DNA of 64,000 nt from Rhodovulum tesquicola (GTDB lineage: Bacteria; Pseudomonadota; Alphaproteobacteria; Rhodobacterales; Rhodobacteraceae), in NCBI RefSeq assembly GCF_024128855.1, contig NZ_JAMYDV010000002.1, positions 248,001-312,000 on the forward strand. Direction: 5' to 3'. Made by a program: the position numbers and the translations under genes. The notes beneath the pieces are model-generated. The model had not been told where the DNA came from. It worked only from the letters and a program-made list of their open reading frames with translations, and made no database searches. Below are positions 49,607 to 58,418 of the stretch, piece by piece (position 1 is the stretch's first letter; every line of letters starts with the position of its first letter).

Positions 49607-50620
49607 GTGGCGACAGTCGCTCGGGACAGCGATTTGATCGAGGTGGCGGCAGATGGCAACCGGCCGCAGGACCTCGTCTTCGTGCTGCTCGACCGCTTCA
49701 CCATGCTCAGTTTCGCCGGCGCGATCGAACCCTTCCGCATCGCCAACCGCATGTCCGGCAAGACGCTCTACCGCTGGCGGCTGGCGGGCGAGGGCGGCGA
49801 CTGGGCCACCTGTTCCAACGGCGCGCGGATCGCGCTGGACATGGATCTCGACGCGCTGGGCCGCGACGAGACCGTGCTGGTCTGCGGCGGCATCGACGTG
49901 CAGGCGGCCACGACGAAACGACTGGTGGGCTGGCTCAGGCGCGAGGCGCGCCAGGGCCGGGCCATCGCGGGGCTGTGCACGGCGGCGCATGCGCTGGCGC
50001 GCGCGGGGCTTCTGGACGGGCGCCGCGCCACGATCCACTGGGAGAACCAGGACAGCTTCGCCGAGGATTTCCCCGAGATCGAACTGACCAGATCGGTCTT
50101 CGTGATCGACGGCAACCGCATGACCACGGCGGGCGGCACCGCCTCGATCGACCTTGCGATCACCATGATCGCCGAGGCCCATGGCGCGGATCTGGCCAAT
50201 GCCGTGGCCGACCAGTTGATCTATTCGTCGATCCGCACCGACCAGGACACCCAGCGGCTGTCGATCCCCACGAGGATCGGCGTGCGCCACCCCAAGCTTT
50301 CCCAGGTCATCCAGGTGATGGAGCGCAATATCGAGGATCCGATTTCGCCCGCGACGCTGGCGCGCGATGTCGGGATGAGCACGCGCCAGCTGGAACGGCT
50401 GTTCCGCCGCTATCTCAACCGCAGCCCCAAGCGCTATTACATGGAACTGCGGCTGGGCCGGGCGCGCAACCTGCTGATGCAGACCGACATGAGCGTGATC
50501 AACGTGGCGCTGGCCTGCGGCTTCGCCTCGCCCAGCCATTTCTCGAAATGCTACCGGGCGCATTATGCGACCACCCCCTACCGGGAACGCGGCAGCCGGG
50601 GGGGACAGGTCAAGGACTGA
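49607..50620 (+). CDS. GlxA-type AraC-family transcriptional regulator
   Basis: A 337-aa regulator. The N-terminal DJ-1/PfpI-like domain (DLVFVLLDRFTMLSFAGAIEPFRIAN; nucleophile-elbow-like AIAGLCTAAHALARAG; TTAGGTASIDLAITMI) is joined to a C-terminal AraC DNA-binding domain (ISPATLARDVGMSTRQLERLFRRYL and VALACGFASPSHFSKCYRAHY). Similar proteins (GbdR/CdhR-like) control use of betaine, carnitine or arginine; the target here is unknown. Start GTG 49607, chosen for GGAGG with 5-nt spacing. Confidence 0.88.
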   Translation: MATVARDSDLIEVAADGNRPQDLVFVLLDRFTMLSFAGAIEPFRIANRMSGKTLYRWRLAGEGGDWATCSNGARIALDMDLDALGRDETVLVCGGIDVQAATTKRLVGWLRREARQGRAIAGLCTAAHALARAGLLDGRRATIHWENQDSFAEDFPEIELTRSVFVIDGNRMTTAGGTASIDLAITMIAEAHGADLANAVADQLIYSSIRTDQDTQRLSIPTRIGVRHPKLSQVIQVMERNIEDPISPATLARDVGMSTRQLERLFRRYLNRSPKRYYMELRLGRARNLLMQTDMSVINVALACGFASPSHFSKCYRAHYATTPYRERGSRGGQVKD

Positions 50621-50703
50621 CGGCCGGTGTCGATCCGGTCCGCGGATACGGTTCGGTAACCAGGTTGCGCGATGATCGTTCCGGAAACCATAGGGTCGCG
50701 CCC

Positions 50704-51729
50704 ATGTCTGCCTACATCTCGGAATTCAACATTTTCGGCGGCAGCACCGAATTCGTCGAGGTGGCGGTTCCGTCCGGCACCAATACCGCGAACTGGTCGC
50801 TGGTGGTCTATAACGGCGACGGCAGCATCGCCGCGACCCTGTCGCTGGGCGGGGTCGATGCCAGCATCGCGGGCCGGGATCTGTATGTCATCCGACCCAC
50901 GGACGGCCTGCCCAATCTCGGCTATACCCATGCCCTGGCGCTGGCGGATGGCAGCGGAACGGCGGTGCAGTTCATCTCGTGGCATGGCACCGTCGTCACC
51001 CCGGCGACGGGTCCCGCGGCCGGGATGACAAGCACCGATATCGGCAGCACGGATTTCGGGAACTCGTTCGAAACCGCCGACGGGGGCGCGAGCTATTTCC
51101 AGCAGACAAGCCCGAACCCCGGAACGATCCCCTGTTTCGGCGCGGGCACGCTGATCGAGACCCCCGATGGCCCCCGACCGATCGAAAGCCTGTCGGCCGG
51201 GGACAGGGTGCTGACCGCCACGGGAGCGACCGAACCCATCCGCTGGGCCTGCCGTCGCGAAATATGCTTCGAGACCACGCCGCATGTCCCCCGCCCGATC
51301 CGCATCGCCGCGCATGCGCTTGGTCCGGGTCGACCTGCGACCGATCTGATCGTTTCGGTCCAGCATCGCATCGCCTTGGGCGTGTTCGGCCAGCTCGAGG
51401 CGTTGTTCCCGCAGCCGGTGCTGGTGCCTGCAAGGGCGCTGTTGCCGCTGCGGGGTGTGCGCGCGATGAACGGCAGGCCCCGTGTGACCTGGCATCACCT
51501 GATGCTCGACAGGCATGAATTGCTGATCGCGAACGGCTGCGTTGCGGAGTCGCTGTTTCTCGGCCCGCTGATCTTGCGGGATCTGTGGCAGGGCAGCCGC
51601 CGCCGCCTGGCCGAGAGGCTTGACGATCCGGTGCCCGCGCTGCCGCTGATGCGGGTGGGTGCGGCGCGCGACAGGATCGTGGCGGACCGCGCGCGCGGTT
51701 CTTGCGGGATGGCGCGGCTTCCGGTTTGA
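50704..51729 (+). CDS. Hint-domain protein with lamin-tail-like N-terminal domain
   Basis: A 341-aa protein. Residues 1 to about 135 (SAYISEFNIFGGSTEFVEVAV, NWSLVVYNGDGSIAATLSL, YVIRPTDGLPN) look like a lamin-tail-type beta domain. From about 140, CFGAGTLIETPDGPRPIESLSAGDRVLT begins a Hint_2 (hedgehog/intein-like) domain with the expected N-terminal Cys. It continues to RHELLIANGCVAESLFLG, the conserved end of that family. No signal peptide is seen; export by type I or another route is possible. Hint_2 proteins are common in Rhodobacteraceae, with unproven function, perhaps autoproteolysis. Confidence 0.85.
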   Translation: MSAYISEFNIFGGSTEFVEVAVPSGTNTANWSLVVYNGDGSIAATLSLGGVDASIAGRDLYVIRPTDGLPNLGYTHALALADGSGTAVQFISWHGTVVTPATGPAAGMTSTDIGSTDFGNSFETADGGASYFQQTSPNPGTIPCFGAGTLIETPDGPRPIESLSAGDRVLTATGATEPIRWACRREICFETTPHVPRPIRIAAHALGPGRPATDLIVSVQHRIALGVFGQLEALFPQPVLVPARALLPLRGVRAMNGRPRVTWHHLMLDRHELLIANGCVAESLFLGPLILRDLWQGSRRRLAERLDDPVPALPLMRVGAARDRIVADRARGSCGMARLPV

Positions 51730-51825
51730 ATCGCCAGATCCGATCCGGCTGCGATGGTGCTTGCCTTCGACCGCCCGCCCCGGCCAGTCTTGCGCCTGAA
51801 AAACCCGCGAAGGCCCGTTTGACCG

Positions 51826-52380
51826 ATGCAGTGCCTGTTCTTCGATGTCCGCCCGAAACCCGGTCACATGGACGCCTATTTCGCCCATGTCGACCGGCTT
51901 CGGCCGATCCTCGCGCGGCATCGCGGGCTGATCTATCTGGAACGCTTCCGCCCGCTCGACGCGCCTGACGCGCTGCTCTCGCATCAGCTCTGGGCGGACG
52001 AGGACGCGATCACCGCCTGGCGCCGCGACATCGCGCACCGGGCCAGCCAATGGGCGGGCCAGCGGATCCATTTCGAAAGCTACCGCATCCGGGTCGGGCC
52101 CGAGGCAGCCCGTCCAGCCGAGGGCGCGGCGCGCTGGCTTGTCGCCGCCTATGGCCCCGCACCGCTCGCATCCGGGCGCAGCCATGAAAGCGTCACGCGG
52201 CCCGGTCGCTTCGTCACGCTGGCCGAACGGGCCGAGGGCGCGGCGGCCCGAACCCTGGCGGATCGCATGGCATCAGGCGGCGCCGACGAGGTCCGCATCT
52301 TCGCGATCACGCGCGACTACACGATGACCGACCGGGCCGAGGCGCCCGGTCACTGTCCGGTTTCGGGCAGGATCCGGTAA
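51826..52380 (+). CDS. Antibiotic biosynthesis monooxygenase-domain protein
   Basis: A 184-aa protein. The N-terminal half (CLFFDVRPKPGHMDAYFAHVDRL, GLIYLERFRPL, LLSHQLWADEDAITAWRRDIAHRASQWAG) matches the dimeric ferredoxin-like ABM fold. The C-terminal half (about residues 100-184) has no recognised domain. The last 31 bp overlap the convergent sugar dehydrogenase gene. Probably a small cofactor-free oxygenase or heme/stress-related protein; substrate unknown. Confidence 0.82.
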   Translation: MQCLFFDVRPKPGHMDAYFAHVDRLRPILARHRGLIYLERFRPLDAPDALLSHQLWADEDAITAWRRDIAHRASQWAGQRIHFESYRIRVGPEAARPAEGAARWLVAAYGPAPLASGRSHESVTRPGRFVTLAERAEGAAARTLADRMASGGADEVRIFAITRDYTMTDRAEAPGHCPVSGRIR

Positions 52381-53486
52381 AGCGCCCCGTCCGTCACCGA
52401 CAGGAACCATATCGCGCCATCGGGGCCTTCACGCAGATCGCGCACCCGGCCGGTCTGGGGCGCCTCCAGCCGTTCCTCGGCGAACCCGGCCGCCGGGTCC
52501 AGACGCGACAGGAAACCGGAATTCAGGCTGCCCGAGAACAGATGCCCCCGCCATTCGGGCCAGAGCGCGCCGGAATAGATCATCAGCCCCGAGGGCGCGA
52601 TGGAGGGATCCCAGTAATGAAGGGGCTGCTCCATCCCCGGTTTCGCCGTCCCCTCGCCGATCTTCCGGCCCGAATAATGCCGCCCGTAGGAAATCACCGG
52701 CCAGCCGTAATTCGCCCCCTTGGCGATCAGGTTCACCTCGTCCCCACCGCGCGCGCCATGTTCGTTGACCCAAAGCCGCCCTTCGAGATCCAGCGCCGCG
52801 CCCTGCGGGTTGCGGTGGCCATAAGACCAGATTTCGGGCCGCGCGCCCGCCTGCCCCAGGAAGGGGTTGTCTCCCGGCACCGTGCCATCGCGGTTGAGCC
52901 GCAGCACCGAGCCTTCGTGGCGCATCAGATCCTGCGCGCTGCGATCCTCGCCGCGGTCGCCGATGGTCAGGAACAGATGGCCTTCCGGCCCCTCGACGAT
53001 GCGCGAGCCGAAATGCCGCCCGCCGCGGGCCCCGGGCGCCATCGCAAAGATCTCGCGAAACCCCTCCAGCCGCGTGCCGTCCTCCGACAACCGCCCGACC
53101 CCCAGCGCCGTGCCCTCGTCCCGCCCCTGCGCCCGGGCATAGGACAGGAAGATCTCGCGGCTTTCGGCAAAATCTCGCGGCACCATCAGATCGAGCAGAC
53201 CGCCCTGCCCCACGGCCGCCACATCCGGCAGCCCCGCGACCTCGGCCGCGTTCCCCCCGGCGATCCGCACCAGCCGCCCGCCCCGTTCGGTCACCAGCAC
53301 GCTGCCATCGGGTAGAAAGCCGATGGCCCAGGGCTCGCTTAGGCCGGTGGCGATTGTCTCGATGCGCAGCGGCCCGGCCGAACTTTCCAGCGCGCGGGCG
53401 GGACCGGACAAGGGCAGGAACAGGGCAGCCGCGCCGAGGGCAAGCCCGGCAAGGCGCAGGAACCGTCTGGAAACACTCTGTTGCAT
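52350..53486 (-). CDS. PQQ-dependent sugar dehydrogenase (YliI/Asd type)
   Basis: A 378-aa beta-propeller protein with a signal peptide (RRFLRLAGLALGAAALFLPLSGPARA). SEPWAIGFLPDGSVLVTERGGRL, HFGSRIVEGPEGHLFLTIGDRGED, SYGHRNPQGAALD and WVNEHGARGGDEVN are typical of soluble aldose sugar dehydrogenases using pyrroloquinoline quinone. Predicted periplasmic. ATG 53486 gives the signal peptide; the longer frame upstream is atypical. Confidence 0.93.
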   Translation of the reverse strand: MQQSVSRRFLRLAGLALGAAALFLPLSGPARALESSAGPLRIETIATGLSEPWAIGFLPDGSVLVTERGGRLVRIAGGNAAEVAGLPDVAAVGQGGLLDLMVPRDFAESREIFLSYARAQGRDEGTALGVGRLSEDGTRLEGFREIFAMAPGARGGRHFGSRIVEGPEGHLFLTIGDRGEDRSAQDLMRHEGSVLRLNRDGTVPGDNPFLGQAGARPEIWSYGHRNPQGAALDLEGRLWVNEHGARGGDEVNLIAKGANYGWPVISYGRHYSGRKIGEGTAKPGMEQPLHYWDPSIAPSGLMIYSGALWPEWRGHLFSGSLNSGFLSRLDPAAGFAEERLEAPQTGRVRDLREGPDGAIWFLSVTDGALYRILPETGQ

Positions 53487-53609
53487 ATCCCGAAACCTAG
53501 CGCCCGGCCGCGCAATGCCAAGCCCGGCTGCGGCGCGGTTTCCCTTCCCTTTTGTCAGCCGCGCCACTAGTCTGCCCCGCGGATTTCATTCCAACACGGG
53601 AGTTCAACA

Positions 53610-54794
53610 ATGAAAAAACTGCTTCTGGCCAGCGCGGCCACGCTGGCCCTTGCCGGGACGGCGACGGCTGACGAGGTCAAGATCGGCATCATCTTCGGCT
53701 TCACCGGGCCGCTCGAATCGATCACCCCGGCCATGGCGGGCGGTGCGGAACTGGCGATTGCCGAGATCAACGCCGCCGGAACCTTCATGGACGGCGCGGC
53801 CGTGACCGCGGTGCGCGGCGACTCGACCTGTGTGGACGCCGCCGCCGCCACCGCCACCGCCGAGCGTCTGGTGACCTCTGACAAGGTGCATGCCATCGTC
53901 GGCGCGGATTGCTCGGGCGTGTCGGGCGCCATCCTGCAGAACGTGGCGCGGCCCAACGGCATCGTGATGATCTCGCCCTCCTCGACCTCGCCTGCGCTGT
54001 CGAATGCCGAGGATGACGGGCTGTTCTTCCGCACCGCGCCGTCGGATGCGCGCCAGGGCGAGGTGATCGCCGAGGTGCTGCAGGAACGCGGCATGGGATC
54101 GGTCGCGATCTCCTATACCAACAACGATTACGGCAAGGGTCTGGCGGATTCGATCAAGGCCGCCTTCGAGGCCACCGGCGGCACCGTGACCATCGTCGCC
54201 GCGCATGAGGACGGCAAGTCCGACTACTCGGCCGAGGTCGCGGCGCTGGCCTCTGCGGGCGGCGACATGCTGGTGGTCGCGGGCTATGTCGACCAGGGCG
54301 GTCGTGGCGTGATCCAGGCCTCGATCGACACGGGCGCCTTCGACACTTTCTTCCTGCCCGACGGGATGTATGGCGAGTCGCTGATCGCGGCGATCGGCGA
54401 CGGGCTGAACGGCTCGTTCGGCACCGTGCCCGGGACCGACAGCCCCGGCGCGGCGACGATCCAGGAAATGGCGGCGGCGGCTGGCTTCGACGGGACCTCG
54501 TCCTATGTCGCCGAAAGCTATGACGCGGCGGCGCTGATCCTGCTGGCGATGCATGCGGCGGGCTCGACCGCCTCGGCCGATTTCAAGGACCGGATCATGG
54601 ACATCGCCAACGAGCCGGGCGAGAAGATCTATCCCGGCGACCTGGCCAAGGCGCTGGAGCTTCTCGCGGCAGGCGAGCAGATCGACTTTGTCGGGGCAAC
54701 CGCGGTCGAACTGATCGGACCGGGCGAAAGCGCGGGCAATTTCCGCGAATACACCATCACCGACGGTGCCTTCGTCACCGACCGCTTCCGCTGA
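53610..54794 (+). CDS. livK: Branched-chain amino-acid ABC transporter, substrate-binding protein
   Basis: A 394-aa periplasmic binding protein of the Leu/Ile/Val type with a clear signal peptide (KKLLLASAATLALAGTATA). EVKIGIIFGFTGPLESITPAMAGGAELAIAEINAAG and IVGADCSGVSGAIL are family features. The central AISYTNNDYGKGLADSIKAAFEATGG is the typical hinge-region pattern. It heads a complete liv operon (binding protein, two ATPases, two permeases). GGGAG precedes the ATG. True ligand (amino acid, urea, amide) not certain. Confidence 0.92.
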   Translation: MKKLLLASAATLALAGTATADEVKIGIIFGFTGPLESITPAMAGGAELAIAEINAAGTFMDGAAVTAVRGDSTCVDAAAATATAERLVTSDKVHAIVGADCSGVSGAILQNVARPNGIVMISPSSTSPALSNAEDDGLFFRTAPSDARQGEVIAEVLQERGMGSVAISYTNNDYGKGLADSIKAAFEATGGTVTIVAAHEDGKSDYSAEVAALASAGGDMLVVAGYVDQGGRGVIQASIDTGAFDTFFLPDGMYGESLIAAIGDGLNGSFGTVPGTDSPGAATIQEMAAAAGFDGTSSYVAESYDAAALILLAMHAAGSTASADFKDRIMDIANEPGEKIYPGDLAKALELLAAGEQIDFVGATAVELIGPGESAGNFREYTITDGAFVTDRFR

Positions 54795-54894
54795 GGCGCG
54801 GCACGGCGACTGGCCGAAAGGACAGGCGGCCCGGGGCTTTTCCGGGCCGCCGCCTTGCGCTAAGCACGCGCGCCAGAACGCGGGGGATGGGAAC

Positions 54895-55683
54895 GTGATC
54901 CGGGTAGAGAACCTGCACAAGCATTTCGGCGGCTTCCACGCGGTGGACGGCGCCTCGATCGAGATCGCCACGGGCTCGATCACCGGGCTGATCGGGCCGA
55001 ACGGCGCGGGCAAGTCGACGCTGTTCAACGTGATCGCGGGCGTGCTGCCGCCGACCTCGGGCAAGGTCACGATGGCGGGCGAGGACATCACGGGCCTGCC
55101 ACCGCATGACCTGTTCCACAAGGGGCTGCTGCGCACCTTCCAGATCGCGCATGAATTCAGTTCCATGACGGTGCGCGAGAACCTGATGATGGTGCCCGCG
55201 GGCCAGTCGGGCGAGACGCTGTGGAACGCCTGGTTCGGGCGTGGCCGGGTCGCCGAAGAGGAAAAGGCGCTGGCCGCAAAGGCCGACGAGGTGCTGGACT
55301 TCCTGACCATCGACCATCTGGCCGATGAACGGGCGGGCAACCTGTCGGGCGGGCAGAAGAAGCTGCTGGAACTTGGCCGCACGATGATGGTCGATGCCAA
55401 GGTCGTCTTCCTCGACGAGGTCGGCGCGGGCGTGAACCGGACGCTTCTGAACACGATCGGCGATGCCATCGTGCGGCTGAACCGCGAACGCGGCTATACC
55501 TTCTGCGTGATCGAGCATGACATGGATTTCATCGGCCGGCTGTGCGATCCGGTGATCGTGATGGCCGAGGGCAAGGTGCTGGCCCAGGGCAAGGCGGACG
55601 AGATCATGCAGAACGAGGCGGTGATCGAGGCCTATCTGGGCACCGGGCTGAAGAACAAGCTGAAGGCGGAAGGCACGGCCTGA
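54895..55683 (+). CDS. livG: Branched-chain amino-acid ABC transporter ATPase LivG
   Basis: A 262-aa ATPase. Walker A is GPNGAGKST, the signature motif is NLSGGQKKLLELGR, and Walker B is AKVVFLDEVGAGVN, with the unusual Val-Gly in place of Pro-Thr/Ala after the catalytic Glu. The C-terminal LivG extension ends AYLGTG. Start GTG 54895 (GGGGGA upstream). It works with LivF, LivH and LivM to drive import. Confidence 0.94.
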   Translation: MIRVENLHKHFGGFHAVDGASIEIATGSITGLIGPNGAGKSTLFNVIAGVLPPTSGKVTMAGEDITGLPPHDLFHKGLLRTFQIAHEFSSMTVRENLMMVPAGQSGETLWNAWFGRGRVAEEEKALAAKADEVLDFLTIDHLADERAGNLSGGQKKLLELGRTMMVDAKVVFLDEVGAGVNRTLLNTIGDAIVRLNRERGYTFCVIEHDMDFIGRLCDPVIVMAEGKVLAQGKADEIMQNEAVIEAYLGTGLKNKLKAEGTA

Positions 55684-55711
55684 GCGGGGACGCGCAGGCG
55701 GAAAGGGCGGA

Positions 55712-55738
55712 TTTGGGTATTTTTGCCAGGAAGAAGGA
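55712..55738 (+). other. Intergenic motif GGTATTTTTGCCAGGAAG between livG and livF
   Basis: A T-rich stretch followed by a purine-rich AGGAAGAAGGA in otherwise GC-rich DNA, just before livF. I recall very similar sequences in many intergenic regions of Rhodobacteraceae, but cannot verify this here. The AGGA-rich end may help ribosome binding, although it lies about 15 nt from the livF ATG. Confidence 0.4.
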
Positions 55739-55752
55739 CGGGGCGCGCGCGG

Positions 55753-56463
55753 ATGGGTGAACCTTTCCTGATCGGCGACCGGATGACCGGCGGCTATGGC
55801 GGCGCGGACATCCTGCATGGCTGCACGGTGGCGGTCGAAAAGGGCGAGATCGCGGTGATCGTGGGCCCCAATGGCGCGGGCAAGTCGACCGCGATGAAGG
55901 CGGTGTTCGGAATGCTGAACGTCCATTCGGGCGCGGTGCGTCTGAACGGCGAGGACATCACCGCCCTGACGCCGCAGGCCCGCGTGGCCAAGGGCATGGC
56001 CTTCGTGCCGCAGACCAGCAACATCTTCACTTCGATGAGTGTCGAGGAAAACCTGGAAATGGGCGCCTTCCTGCGCCGCGACGACATCTCGGGCACGATC
56101 GAGGAGGTCTATCACCTCTTCCCGATCCTCAAGGAAAAGCGTCGGCAGGCAGCGGGCGAGTTGTCGGGCGGCCAGCGCCAGCAGGTCGCCGTGGGGCGGG
56201 CGCTGATGACGAAACCCTCGGTCCTGATGCTGGACGAGCCCACGGCGGGGGTTTCCCCCATCGTCATGGACGAGTTGTTCGACCGGATCATCGAGGTCGC
56301 GCGCACCGGCATTTCCATCCTGATGGTGGAACAGAACGCCCGCCAGGCGCTGGAGATCGCCGACAAGGGCTATGTGCTGGTGCAGGGGCGCAATGCCTAT
56401 ACCGATACCGGCAAGGCACTTCTGGCCGATCCCGAGGTGCGCCGCACCTTCCTGGGGGGCTGA
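55753..56463 (+). CDS. livF: Branched-chain amino-acid ABC transporter ATPase LivF
   Basis: A 236-aa ATPase with Walker A GPNGAGKST, the FVPQTSNIFTSMSVEENL region, signature ELSGGQRQQVAVGRALM and Walker B PSVLMLDEPTAG, all LivF-like. The C-terminus VRRTFLGG is typical. Start ATG 55753. The next gene begins 1 bp after its stop. Confidence 0.95.
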   Translation: MGEPFLIGDRMTGGYGGADILHGCTVAVEKGEIAVIVGPNGAGKSTAMKAVFGMLNVHSGAVRLNGEDITALTPQARVAKGMAFVPQTSNIFTSMSVEENLEMGAFLRRDDISGTIEEVYHLFPILKEKRRQAAGELSGGQRQQVAVGRALMTKPSVLMLDEPTAGVSPIVMDELFDRIIEVARTGISILMVEQNARQALEIADKGYVLVQGRNAYTDTGKALLADPEVRRTFLGG

Positions 56464-56464
56464 G

Positions 56465-56887
56465 ATGGGAAAACGCTTCCTTCTCATGGCTTTGCTGGCC
56501 GTTCCTGCGATCCCGGCCGAGGCCGCGCCGACCATGCTGGACTGCACGGCAGACCTGGCCTGCGTGACGCGGGTGGACAGCGTCTGCGACCCGGTCGATC
56601 TGGGCTATGCCATGGAAGTACCGCGCAAGACGGGCGACAAGCTGATCCTGACCACGGCCGAGGGCGAGCGGTTCTTCGAGTTTCGCCGTCTGGACGATGC
56701 GCCGGGCGTGCTGGTGCAGGCCGCGGGCGGCGCGCTCGAACCCGGCCAGGGTGCGGGCGCGATGACGGTGTTCGACGATCTCGGCTTCGTTCTGACCCGG
56801 CACAGCCTCTTGCCGCTGGATGGCGCCGAGTCCCCGTCCAGCGCGGTCGCGATCACGATCCATGGCCGCTGCGAGGCACGGCGGTGA
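56465..56887 (+). CDS. Secreted Cys-containing protein within the liv operon (copy 1)
   Basis: A 140-aa protein with a signal peptide (KRFLLMALLAVPAIPAEA). The mature part starts PTMLDCTADLACVTRVDSVC (Cys spacing C-x5-C-x7-C) and ends ITIHGRCEARR, so four Cys could form two disulfides. It looks like a divergent paralogue of the next gene. The ATG begins 1 bp after the livF stop. No known family recognised; by context a periplasmic partner or by-product of the importer. Confidence 0.8.
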   Translation: MGKRFLLMALLAVPAIPAEAAPTMLDCTADLACVTRVDSVCDPVDLGYAMEVPRKTGDKLILTTAEGERFFEFRRLDDAPGVLVQAAGGALEPGQGAGAMTVFDDLGFVLTRHSLLPLDGAESPSSAVAITIHGRCEARR

Positions 56888-56997
56888 TGGGCCGCACGGC
56901 ATTCGGAATCGCCCGGCCGGAAAATCCGGTTAGGATATCGGTGGATACGCGCCAAGCACCGTCGGCCGACCCCGTCGGCCCGCCCAGGAGGACAGCC

Positions 56998-57408
56998 ATG
57001 CCGAACCGCCATCTCGCCGCCCCGGTCGCGATCATTGCCCTGATGCTGGGCACGCCCCTGCCCCTCGCTGCGCAGGATGCCGAGGTGACCGACAACGATT
57101 TCGCGCTGGCCTGTGCCTTCGAGCGGGAATGCCGCGAGACCGAGCCCTGCACGGACGCCGATTTTGCCCTGGACGTGACCGGCCGCACCGGCGGGATGGG
57201 CGCGGGGACCATGCTGGCCCGGGTGGTGCTGTCCTCGGTCTCGGGCGATGTCGACGCCTTCGGCACCCTGGGCGGCGGCACGCTGTTCCTTCAGGGCGGC
57301 AACGGATCGTCCCGGTCCTATCTCGTCGTCACCAACGGCGCCGCACGCTACACCCTGCACATGGCCGAAGGGCCCACCGTCGTCACCTATCACGGAACCT
57401 GCGAGTAA
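56998..57408 (+). CDS. Secreted Cys-containing protein within the liv operon (copy 2)
   Basis: A 136-aa protein with a signal peptide (APVAIIALMLGTPLPLAAQ). The mature part has LACAFERECRETEPC (C-x5-C-x5-C) and ends VVTYHGTCE, the same layout as the preceding gene. AGGAGG lies 6 nt before ATG 56998. Its TAA stop shares its last base with the livH ATG, so it is translationally linked to the permease. Function unknown. Confidence 0.8.
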   Translation: MPNRHLAAPVAIIALMLGTPLPLAAQDAEVTDNDFALACAFERECRETEPCTDADFALDVTGRTGGMGAGTMLARVVLSSVSGDVDAFGTLGGGTLFLQGGNGSSRSYLVVTNGAARYTLHMAEGPTVVTYHGTCE

Positions 57409-58418
57409 TGGATGTCCTGAACGCCGTCGTGGCGCTGGCCAATTTCGTCCTGATCCCCGCAACCGCCTATGGCGCGCAACTGGCGCTTGGGGCGCTGGGA
57501 GTGACGCTGATCTACGGCATATTGCGCTTCTCGAATTTCGCGCATGGCGACACGATGGCATTCGGCACGATGGCGACAATCCTCGTGACCTGGGGATTGC
57601 AGTCCTACGGGATCTCGCTGGGGCCGCTGCCGACCGCGCTTCTGGCGCTGCCAGCGGGCATCGCGATCACCGCGCTGCTGCTGCTGGGCACGGACCGGGC
57701 GGTCTATCGCTTCTACCGCGAACAGAAGGCCAAGCCGGTGATCCTTGTGATCGTGTCGATGGGGGTGATGTTCATCCTCAACGGGCTGGTCCGCTTCATC
57801 ATCGGCCCGGACGACCATCGCTTTGCCGACGGGGCACGGTTCCTGATCGACGCGCGCACCTTCCGCGAGATGACCGGGCTGGCCGAGGGGCTGGCGATCC
57901 GCACCTCGCAGGCCATTACCATCGTGACCGCGGTGGTCGTGGTCGCCCTGCTGTTCTGGTTCCTCAACCGCACCCGCACCGGCAAGTCGATGCGCGCCTT
58001 TTCCGACAACGAGGACCTGGCGCTGCTGTCGGGCATCAATCCCGAACGCGTGGTGGCGATCACCTGGATCATCGTGGCAGCCCTTGCGACCACGGCGGGC
58101 GTTCTTTACGGGCTGGACAAGTCGTTCAAGGCCTTCACCTATTTCCAGCTCCTGCTGCCGATCTTCGCGGCGGCCATCGTCGGGGGGCTGGGCAATCCGC
58201 TGGGCGCCATCGCGGGCGGCTTCCTGATCGCCTATTCCGAGGTGACGATCACCTATGCCTGGAAGAAGGTGCTGACCTACCTGCTGCCTGACGGCATGGC
58301 GCCCGAGGGCCTCGTGCAACTGCTGTCCACCGAATACAAGTTCGCGGTCAGCTTCGTGATCCTGGTGATCGTTCTGTTGTTCCGACCGACGGGGATTTTC
58401 CGGGGGAAATCGGTATGA
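57408..58418 (+). CDS. livH: Branched-chain amino-acid ABC transporter permease LivH
   Basis: A 336-aa inner-membrane permease. GALGVTLIYGILRFSNFAHGDTMAFG is the LivH signature. The EAA-like cytoplasmic loop is TRTGKSMRAFSDNEDLALLSGINPERV. Later helices include LPIFAAAIVGGLGNPLGAIAGG. It overlaps livM by 4 bp. One of two permease halves of the importer. Confidence 0.95.
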   Translation: MDVLNAVVALANFVLIPATAYGAQLALGALGVTLIYGILRFSNFAHGDTMAFGTMATILVTWGLQSYGISLGPLPTALLALPAGIAITALLLLGTDRAVYRFYREQKAKPVILVIVSMGVMFILNGLVRFIIGPDDHRFADGARFLIDARTFREMTGLAEGLAIRTSQAITIVTAVVVVALLFWFLNRTRTGKSMRAFSDNEDLALLSGINPERVVAITWIIVAALATTAGVLYGLDKSFKAFTYFQLLLPIFAAAIVGGLGNPLGAIAGGFLIAYSEVTITYAWKKVLTYLLPDGMAPEGLVQLLSTEYKFAVSFVILVIVLLFRPTGIFRGKSV

